This document shows positions 57,697 to 64,000 of a DNA stretch of 64,000 bases, piece after piece (within the stretch, counting starts at the first letter, position 1; each line of letters begins with the position of its first letter). Origin of the DNA: Bog-532 sp963828445 (GTDB lineage Bacteria > Actinomycetota > Actinomycetes > Streptosporangiales > Streptosporangiaceae); assembly GCA_963828445.1 (NCBI GenBank), contig CAWHFP010000040.1:372001-436000 (forward strand). The letters run 5' to 3'. The translations under genes were made by a program, and so were the position numbers. Below the pieces are notes generated by a model. That model saw only the letters and a program-made list of their open reading frames with translations. It searched no databases and had not been told where the DNA came from.

Positions 57697-59754
57697 GTGA
57701 CCCAGACCAGCGACTCGCGCCCCGCGGCTGGTCGAAAGCGGCCCGGAAAGCGGTCCGGGGGCAAGGTCCGCGACACCTCCCCCGCCGCGGAACGGCCGGT
57801 GGCCAAGGTCGCGGTGGACATTCCGCTGGCCCACCTGGACCGGCCGTTCGACTACCTGATCCCGGAGCGGATGGCCGCCGATGTGGCCCCCGGGTGCCGG
57901 GTCCGGGTCCGGTTCTCCGGCAAGCTGGTCGACGGGTACGTGCTCGAGCGGGCCGCCACCAGCGACCATCAGGGGCGGCTGTCCTACCTGGACCGGGTGG
58001 TGTCGGCCGAGCCGGTGCTGACCCCCGAGATCGCCGCGCTGGCCCGCGCGGTGGCCGACCGGTACGCGGGCACCCTGGCCGACGTGCTGCGGCTGGCCGT
58101 GCCGCCCCGGCACGCGGGCACCGAAGCCAAGCCGTCGCCGCCGGCCGCGCCGCCGCCGGACCGGCCCGGGCCGGGGTCCTGGACGCGGTACCCGGCCGGG
58201 GAGGCCTTCCTGGCCGGGGTGGCCGACGGGCGCGGGCCCCGGGCGGCCTGGTCGGCGCTGCCCGGCCCGGAGTGGCCGGACGAGATCGCGGTGGCCGCGG
58301 CCACCGCCGCCGCCGCGGGCCGGGGCACGGTGATCGTGGTGCCCGACGTCAAGGATCTGGCCCGGGTCGACGCGGCCCTGGCCGCCCGGCTCGGACCGGA
58401 CCGGCACGTGTGCCTCACCGCCGAGCTGGGCCCGGCCGAACGCTACCGGCGCTGGCTGGCCGTACTGCGCGGCTCGGTGCGCATCTCGGCCGGGACCCGG
58501 GCCGCCATGTTCGCGCCAGTGCGCGACCTGGGCCTGGTCGTGCTGTGGGACGACGGCGACGACCTGCACGCCGAGCGCCGCGCCCCCTACCCGCACGCGC
58601 GCGAGGTGCTGGCCCTGCGGGCCCACCGGCAGGGCGCGGCCGCCCTGATCGGCGGGTTCGCCCGCACCACCGAGGCGACCCAGCTGGTCGCGGCGGGCTG
58701 GGCCCGCCCGCTGATCCCGGACCACGGCGTGCTGCGCGCCACCGCGCCCCGGATCCGGGCCGCCGCCGAAGAGGACGAGCTGGCCCGGGACGGGGCCGCG
58801 CTGAGCGCCCGGCTGCCCAGCCTGGCCCTGCGCACGGCCCGGGCCGCGCTGGCTCACGGGCCGGTGCTGGTCCAGGTGCCGCGGCGCGGCTACCTGGCCG
58901 CGATCGCCTGCGGCCGCTGCCGGGCCCAGGCGCGCTGCACGGTGTGCTCGGGCCAGCTGGAGATCGCCGCCGCCCGGCAGACCCCGCACTGCCGGTGGTG
59001 CGGGGCGGTCGCCGCCAGCTGGAGCTGCCCGCACTGCGGCTTCACCCACGTGCGGGCCATGGTCACCGGGGCGGCCCGGACCGCGGAAGAACTGGGCCGG
59101 GCGTTCCCGTCGGTGCCGGTGCGGTTCTCCGGCGGCCAGTCGGTCATCGCCAGCGTGCCCGCGGACCCGGCGGTGGTGGTGGCCACGCCGGGCGCGGAAC
59201 CAGTCCCGGCCGCGGGTTACGCGGGCGCGCTGCTGCTGGACGGCTGGGCGCTGCTCGGCCGCCCCAGCCTGCGGGCGGCCGAGGAAGCGCTGCGCAAATG
59301 GCTGAATGCGGCCGCCCTGGCCCGCCCCGGGTCGACCGTGCTGGTTCACGCGGACCCGTCGATTCCGGCCACCCAGGCCCTGATCCGCTGGGACCCGGCC
59401 GGTTACGCCGAGCGCGAGCTGGCCGAACGCGAGCAGCTGGCGTTCCCGCCGGCGGTGCGGATGGCCGCGGTGACCGGCCCGGCCGCCGCGGTGGAAGAGC
59501 TGCTGACCCGGGCCGGCCTGCCCGCCGGGGCCGAGGTGCTCGGCCCGGTTCCCGACGAGCACGCGGCCGACCACGATCCCGACGGCGGCCACGACGCGGA
59601 GGGACCGGACGCTCCGGTCCGCGCGCTGGTCCGGGCCCCCCGGGCCGAGGGTTCGGCGCTGGCCAGAGCGCTGCAGGCGGCCCAGGCGGCCCGCAGCCCG
59701 CGCAAGGACGGCGGGCTGGCCCGGGTCCAGCTCGATCCGGCCGAACTGATCTGA
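57697..59754 (+). CDS. priA: PriA-like primosomal protein N', actinobacterial type
   Basis: 685 residues, GTG at 57697. DNA-binding N-terminal domain PVAKVAVDIPLAHLDRPFDYLIPERMAADVAPGCRVRVRFSGKLVDGYVLERA; helicase-like lobes with degenerate motifs: no GxGKT Walker A, and VLWDDGDDLHAERRAPYPHAREVLALRA in place of DEEH; zinc region CGRCRAQARCTVC, HCRWCG and SCPHCG with eight cysteine/histidine ligands. C-terminus REQLAFPPAVRMAAVTG. Family knowledge: actinobacterial PriA lacks ATPase motifs and acts as a replication restart loader. The gene is complete. Confidence 0.92.
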   Translation: MTQTSDSRPAAGRKRPGKRSGGKVRDTSPAAERPVAKVAVDIPLAHLDRPFDYLIPERMAADVAPGCRVRVRFSGKLVDGYVLERAATSDHQGRLSYLDRVVSAEPVLTPEIAALARAVADRYAGTLADVLRLAVPPRHAGTEAKPSPPAAPPPDRPGPGSWTRYPAGEAFLAGVADGRGPRAAWSALPGPEWPDEIAVAAATAAAAGRGTVIVVPDVKDLARVDAALAARLGPDRHVCLTAELGPAERYRRWLAVLRGSVRISAGTRAAMFAPVRDLGLVVLWDDGDDLHAERRAPYPHAREVLALRAHRQGAAALIGGFARTTEATQLVAAGWARPLIPDHGVLRATAPRIRAAAEEDELARDGAALSARLPSLALRTARAALAHGPVLVQVPRRGYLAAIACGRCRAQARCTVCSGQLEIAAARQTPHCRWCGAVAASWSCPHCGFTHVRAMVTGAARTAEELGRAFPSVPVRFSGGQSVIASVPADPAVVVATPGAEPVPAAGYAGALLLDGWALLGRPSLRAAEEALRKWLNAAALARPGSTVLVHADPSIPATQALIRWDPAGYAERELAEREQLAFPPAVRMAAVTGPAAAVEELLTRAGLPAGAEVLGPVPDEHAADHDPDGGHDAEGPDAPVRALVRAPRAEGSALARALQAAQAARSPRKDGGLARVQLDPAELI

Positions 59755-59837
59755 TCCATCCCTTTTGTCCGGATGCGCAGCCGATCGACGCCGCGCGGTT
59801 ATCCCGAGCATGCGGATCGAGGTCGTAAGGTGCCTGT

Positions 59838-61115
59838 GTGGCAACCTCGCATGAGAGCCTGCCGTCCCGCCTGCGGGGCGCGGGCAGCCTCACCCGGATG
59901 CCCCCGGTACGCCTGCCCTCCCGCGAGGAGCTGACCGCGGCGGCCCGGGTGGCGCCCTTGCTGCGGGTGGCGCAGGACCTGGCCGCCTGGGCGGGCAAGG
60001 ACCGCCCGGTCACCGCGGGCGGTGACCTCACCACGGATGACGCCGCCGACGCGGTGACCGCGCTCGACCTGTCCCTGGACGAAGTCCACGCGGCCTGGGC
60101 CATCGCCACCGGCACCGGCATCATGGCGCTCGACGCCGGCCAGGCCAGCCCGGGGGAGCGGTTCGGCGTGCTCGGCCACGGCACCGCGGATGAGGCCCTG
60201 GACCTGTGGTGCGCGGCGCTGACCACCGTGCTGGGCCTGGAGAACCTGGACGGCCTGACCACCGCGCTGTACACCGCGGCCCGGCCGGTCCGCCTGGACG
60301 CGCTGTTCGAGGCGTACGCGGCCGCGGTCGGGGCGATGACCGACGGCCGGCCGGACGAGGGCGAGGCCGCCGACGCCGCGTCCTCCGGCCCGGAGCCGGG
60401 CCTCGAACCCGGCCTGGAACTGCTGGCCGACCTGGGCGCGGTTGAGCTGGGCGCCGACGAGGACGAAGACGACGAGGCCGGGCTGACCGTGACGCTGTCG
60501 CCGATCGGGCTGTGGGCGGTCCGGGACCGGCTGGCCGAGCGCGGCTGGCGGGTGCCGGTGCTGGGCGGTAGCGCCGACGGCGGCGCCACCGGCGTGCTGG
60601 CTGTGCTGGCCGACTACGACGCCGAAGACGGCGAGGCCGAGATCGCGGCCTGGCTGTCCCGGCGGACTCCGGAACGGGCCGCCGAGGAGCTGACCGAGGC
60701 GGCCAGCCAGGGCTCACCGGGTCTGCGCGGGGCCGCGTTCGCGGTCATGGACCGGGTCGGCGCGGCCGCGGTGCCCACCGTCCGGGGCGCGCTGGACAAT
60801 CCGGTGCTGCGCCCGCACGCCGCGGTGTGGCTGCGCGAGCACGGCGAGCAGGCCCCGCTCAGCCGGGAGGACAGCGCCTGGCTGCTGGTCGACCTGGGCG
60901 CCGGGCTGCTGGAGGAAGCCGCCCCCGAGGACGTGGTGGCCGAACTGCTGCCGGAGCTGCCGCCGCACGCCCAGGCCGAGCTGGTGGCGGGCCTGTGGCG
61001 GGTGGAGCACCCGGCCGTCACCGAGCTGCTGACCACGCTCAGCGACCACCACCCCGAGCCGGACGTGGCCAAGGCGGCGCGGAAGGCCGCCTTCAAGGCC
61101 CGGTCAAAGTTCTAG
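59838..61115 (+). CDS. Conserved-type hypothetical protein with C-terminal repeats
   Basis: 425 residues, GTG start. Two parts: N-terminal region (residues 20-130) with LREELTAAARVAPLLRVAQDLAAWAG and a central acidic stretch GADEDEDDEAGL near 210; C-terminal region built of HEAT-like helical pairs (SPGLRGAAFAVMDRVGAAAVPTVRGALDNPVLRPHAAVWLREHG and PHAQAELVAGLWRVEHPAVTELLTTLSDHHPEPDVAKAARKAAFKAR). Cytosolic, no signal. I recognise it only as an actinobacterial protein of unknown function between priA and def. Scaffold or protein-binding role is inferred from the helical repeats. Confidence 0.7.
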   Translation: MATSHESLPSRLRGAGSLTRMPPVRLPSREELTAAARVAPLLRVAQDLAAWAGKDRPVTAGGDLTTDDAADAVTALDLSLDEVHAAWAIATGTGIMALDAGQASPGERFGVLGHGTADEALDLWCAALTTVLGLENLDGLTTALYTAARPVRLDALFEAYAAAVGAMTDGRPDEGEAADAASSGPEPGLEPGLELLADLGAVELGADEDEDDEAGLTVTLSPIGLWAVRDRLAERGWRVPVLGGSADGGATGVLAVLADYDAEDGEAEIAAWLSRRTPERAAEELTEAASQGSPGLRGAAFAVMDRVGAAAVPTVRGALDNPVLRPHAAVWLREHGEQAPLSREDSAWLLVDLGAGLLEEAAPEDVVAELLPELPPHAQAELVAGLWRVEHPAVTELLTTLSDHHPEPDVAKAARKAAFKARSKF

Positions 61116-61227
61116 CTCCCGTTGCTTCTGAAGCTGGCGCCGCGCTATTGAAGCTGGCGCCGCGCCCCGCCGCCTAAACTAGATGCGGACTCGGGGTTAC
61201 GCCCGTACTGGGCTGAAGGGAACTTTT

Positions 61228-61774
61228 GTGAGCGTCAAGCCGATCCGGCTGTTCGGTGATCCAGTGCTGCGCACCGCTGCGGAGCCGGTCCGCGATTTCG
61301 ATGCCGAGCTGCGCAAGCTGGTCAAGGACCTCACCGACACCATGATGGACGCCCCCGGGGCGGGCCTGGCCGCGCCGCAGGTCGGCGTGGGCCTGCGGGT
61401 GTTCACCTACTTCGTGGACGACGAGCTGGGGCATCTGATCAACCCGGACCTCGACCTGACCGAGGAGACCGAGACCGACGATGAGGGCTGCCTGTCCTTC
61501 CCCGGTCTGGCCTTCCCGACCAAGCGGGCCTACGGCACGGTGGCCAAGGGGTTCAACATGTACGGCGACCCGGTCACCTTGGAAGGCACGGCCCGGATGG
61601 CTCGTTGTTTCCAGCACGAGACCGACCACCTGGACGGGGTGCTGTTCATCGACCGTCTCGACCCGGAGCAGAAGAAGCTGGCCATGAAGGCCATCCGGGA
61701 AGCCGAGTGGTCCGGCATGGCCAGTGCCCGAGCTGCGCACCTCGCCGCACCCCACCTTCGGCAAGGCGCTCTGA
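61228..61774 (+). CDS. def: Peptide deformylase, one frameshift near C-terminus
   Basis: From the GTG at 61228. All three catalytic motifs are seen: motif 1 GAGLAAPQVG, motif 2 EGCLSFPG, motif 3 QHETDHLDG with the metal ligands Cys, His, His. The frame continues to 61782, but TSPHPTFGKAL with TGA at 61772-61774 in the next frame is the normal C-terminus, so one base is extra or missing near 61722. Removes the N-formyl group from nascent proteins. Starts the def-fmt-rsmB operon; fmt begins 7 bp after the repaired stop. A 17-bp tandem duplication (TGAAGCTGGCGCCGCGC at about 61131 and 61148) lies upstream. Confidence 0.92.
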
Positions 61775-61781
61775 TCGGCTG

Positions 61782-62729
61782 ATGCGGCTGGTCTTCGCCG
61801 GGACACCGGACCCGGCTGTGGTGGCGCTGGAGGCCCTGCTGGCCTCCCATCACGACGTGGCGGCCGTGGTCACACGGCCGGACGCCCCGACCGGGCGGGG
61901 CCGCCACACCGAGCCCAGCCCGGTGGCTCAGGTGGCGGCGGCCGCGGGCCTGGAGGTGCTGAAGCCGGCCAAGGTCCGGGACCCCGAGTTCCTGGACCGG
62001 CTGCGCGCGATCGGCCCGGACTGCTGCCCGGTGACCGCCTACGGGGCGCTGCTGCCCCAGGTGGCGCTGGACATTCCGCCCGAGGGCTGGGTCAACCTGC
62101 ACTTCTCGGTGCTGCCGGCCTGGCGGGGCGCGGCCCCGGTCCAGCACGCGCTGCTGCACGGGGACGACGTCACCGGCGCGACCACCTTCCGCATCGTCAA
62201 GGAGCTGGACGCGGGCCCGGTGTTCGGGGTGCTCACCGAGCCGGTGAGCCCGCGCGACACCTCGGGCGACCTGCTGGCCCGGCTGGCGGTGTCCGGGGCC
62301 CGGCTGCTGATCGACACGCTGGACGGCATCGAGTCCGGCCAGCTGCGCGCGGTGCCCCAGCCCGAGGACGGCATCAGCTACGCCCCCAAGGTCAACCCCG
62401 AGGACGGCCGGGTCGACTGGGGGCAGCCCGCGGTGGCCATCGACCGGCTGATCCGGGCCTGCACGCCGGAGCCGGGCGCGTGGACCGAGTTCGACGGGGC
62501 CCGGCTCAAGCTCGGCCCGGTCGAGCTGGCCGCGCCCGGCGCCCTGGCCGGCTCACCGGCTCTGGGCCCGGGTGAGCTGCAGGTCGGCCGGCGTTCGGTG
62601 CTGGCCGGGACGGCCACCGGTCCGGTCACGCTGGGTCTGGTCCAGCCGCCGGGCAAACGCCTGATGCCCGCCGCCGACTGGGCCCGCGGCCTGCACCAGT
62701 CCGGCCCGGCAGCACCCAAGCTGGGCTGA
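61782..62729 (+). CDS. fmt: Methionyl-tRNA formyltransferase
   Basis: 315 residues. N-terminal RLVFAGTPDPAVVALEALLASHHDVAAVVTRPDAPTGRGR; catalytic region WVNLHFSVLPAWRGAAPVQHALLHGDDVTGATTFRIVKELDAGPV has the Asn-x-His pair and the Asp of the formyl-transfer site; the C-terminal domain PGKRLMPAADWARG binds tRNA. Uses 10-formyl-THF. The adjacent peptide deformylase reverses its modification after translation starts. Full length, one frame. Confidence 0.95.
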   Translation: MRLVFAGTPDPAVVALEALLASHHDVAAVVTRPDAPTGRGRHTEPSPVAQVAAAAGLEVLKPAKVRDPEFLDRLRAIGPDCCPVTAYGALLPQVALDIPPEGWVNLHFSVLPAWRGAAPVQHALLHGDDVTGATTFRIVKELDAGPVFGVLTEPVSPRDTSGDLLARLAVSGARLLIDTLDGIESGQLRAVPQPEDGISYAPKVNPEDGRVDWGQPAVAIDRLIRACTPEPGAWTEFDGARLKLGPVELAAPGALAGSPALGPGELQVGRRSVLAGTATGPVTLGLVQPPGKRLMPAADWARGLHQSGPAAPKLG

Positions 62730-62732
62730 CCG

Positions 62733-64000
62733 TGGCCCAGCGAACTCAACGCGGCCGCGGTGGCCCGGGCGGCAGGCCCCGCCCCGGTTCCGGCGGCCAG
62801 CGATCCCCGGGCGGCCGCCGGTTCCGTTCCGACCCGGTGCGCCGGGTCGCCTACGACGTGCTGGCCGCGGTGGACGAGCGGGACGCCTACGCCAACCTGC
62901 TGCTGCCCGCCCTGCTGCGGGAACGGGGCCTCGAAGGCCGCGACGCCGCGCTGGCCACCGAGCTCACCTACGGCACCCTGCGCGGCCGGCAGACCTACGA
63001 CGCCGTGCTGGACCTGTGCAGCGACCGGCCGGCCGCCGGCATCGACCCGCCGGTGCGGGAGGTGCTGCGGCTGGGGACCCACCAGCTGCTGGCCACCCGG
63101 GTCGCCAGCCACGCCGCGGTAGCCACGTCGGTGGACCTGGCCAAGGACGTGGTCGGGATGCGCCCGGCCGGGTTCGTCAACGCGGTACTGCGCCGCGTCG
63201 GCACCCGCGACCTGGACGGCTGGCTGGCCATCATCACCCCGGACCGGGACGCCGATCCGGTCGGCTACCTGGCCGCGGCCAACAGCTATCCGCGCTGGAT
63301 CGTGGCGGCGTTCCAGGACGCGCTCGGCGGTGACCTGGCCGAGACCGAGCAGACCCTGCAGGCCGGCAACGCCAGGCCGCGGACCACGCTGGTGGCCATC
63401 CCGGGCCTCAGCGAGCCCGGGGAACTGGCCGCCGCCGAGGACGAGCCCACCCCGGCCCCCTGGTCGCCGTTCGGGGTGATCCTGCCCGGCGGGGACCCGG
63501 CCGCGATCCCGGCGGTGGCCGAGGGCCGCGCGTTCGTCCAGGACGAGGCCAGCCAGCTGGTCACGCTGGCCCTGGCCCAGGCGTCCGCCCCCGACGGCCC
63601 CTGGCTGGATCTGTGCGCCGGGCCCGGCGGCAAGGCCGCCCTGCTGGCCGGCCTGGGCGAGCGGGCCCAGCCGGGCCAGCCCGCTGATCGCCGCCGACCT
63701 GCGGCCGCACCGGGCCGGGCTGACCCGCGACCACCTGCGCCGCCTGCCCCACGCGGCCGCGATCGCCGCCGACGGACGGCACGGGCCCTGGCGTCCCGGC
63801 ACGTTCACCCGGGTGCTGGCCGACGTGCCCTGCTCGGGTCTGGGGGCCCTGCGCCGCCGCCCCGAAGCCCGCTGGCGCAAGTCGCCCGAGGACGTCGAGG
63901 GCCTGGTCCCGCTGCAGCGCGACCTGCTCGGCGCGGCCATCGACAGTGCCCGGCCGGGCGGCGTGATCGGCTACGTGACCTGCACCCCGCACCGGGACGA
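62733..64000 (+). CDS. rsmB: 16S rRNA m5C967 methyltransferase RsmB, 3' end outside window, one frameshift
   Basis: GTG start 4 bp after fmt. Arg/Gly-rich N-terminus, then NusB-like domain DPVRRVAYDVLAAVDERDAYANLLLPALL through GFVNAVLRRVGTRDL, and the SAM domain: DEASQLVTLALAQA, motif I WLDLCAGPGGKAALLAG, catalytic VLADVPCSGLGALRRRPEARWR and second Cys in YVTCTPH. A one-base shift near 63680 separates motif I from LIAADLRPHRAGLTRDHLRRLP, so both frames must be joined. Gene runs off the window end. Confidence 0.9.

Noticed and set aside
57676..59844. A 700-residue minus-strand frame opposite priA
   Set aside because: It mirrors the third-position GC bias of priA, has low-complexity Arg/Gly/Pro/His composition and no domain.

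Overview
The window is high-GC DNA (roughly 70% G+C by eye, with a few lower-GC pockets near 4.5-5.2 kb and 43-44.4 kb) from an actinomycete. The evidence is gene content: F420-dependent nitroreductase, DUF397 and DUF5753 regulators, two DUF574 methyltransferases, a PspA-PspAA-HtpX-PspAB operon, adenosine kinase of the mycobacterial type, an Rv2175c-type protein, a helicase-motif-less PriA, and a second ClpP pair beside a PopR/ClgR-type regulator. A filamentous relative of Streptosporangiales or Streptomycetales fits best; that placement is inference. No rRNA, tRNA, CRISPR array or recognisable transposase was found.

Layout. 0-3.4 kb: MFS exporter end, DHFR-fold protein, and a USP-MarR-USP operon with a visible promoter. 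3.6-9.3 kb: an accessory patch built on a repeated element (three copies of a short 3'-coding block, two of them followed by duplicated frameshifted genes) that encloses a MarR/F420-nitroreductase pair with twin operators and an APH-like kinase. 9.3-12 kb: a two-component system with a DUF4097 partner. 12-13.7 kb: a nested palindrome and a 100-bp direct repeat flanking a hypothetical gene. 13.6-19 kb: DUF397/DUF5753 regulator pair, coupled small ORFs, a lipoprotein and two methyltransferases, heavily frameshifted, then a second APH-like kinase. 19.3-23.3 kb: MarR-oxidoreductase pair, PopR-like regulator, two ClpP genes, a methyltransferase. 23.4-27.3 kb: a giant HTH-NTPase-14xWD40 protein. 27.6-30.1 kb: truncated MarR and FAD monooxygenase remnants, AraC regulator, and a VOC gene whose start is broken by a tandem duplication. 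30.4-35.6 kb: stress/dormancy-type genes (USP, Rv1733c-like, STAS, SHOCT, P-loop kinase, lipid kinase, PfpI). 35.2-39.1 kb: four genes joined by 4-bp overlaps (ADH, 2-hydroxyacid dehydrogenase, DUF3054, DUF1348), a DUF574 methyltransferase and a proline-rich peptide. 39.1-43.4 kb: xylose operon xylB-xylA with its LacI-type regulator and candidate operators. 43.5-64 kb: mostly core genome: anti-sigma kinase, AKR, DUF3043, Psp operon, erpA, adoK, VOC/TetR, S53 protease, CtaG, Rv2175c-like, priA, def, fmt, rsmB.

Many single-base frameshifts occur, including in genes that should be essential (def, erpA, rsmB). This argues that a good part of the breakage is base-level sequence error. The 14.6-18.2 kb cluster could be either error or real decay, so pseudogene calls there are provisional.
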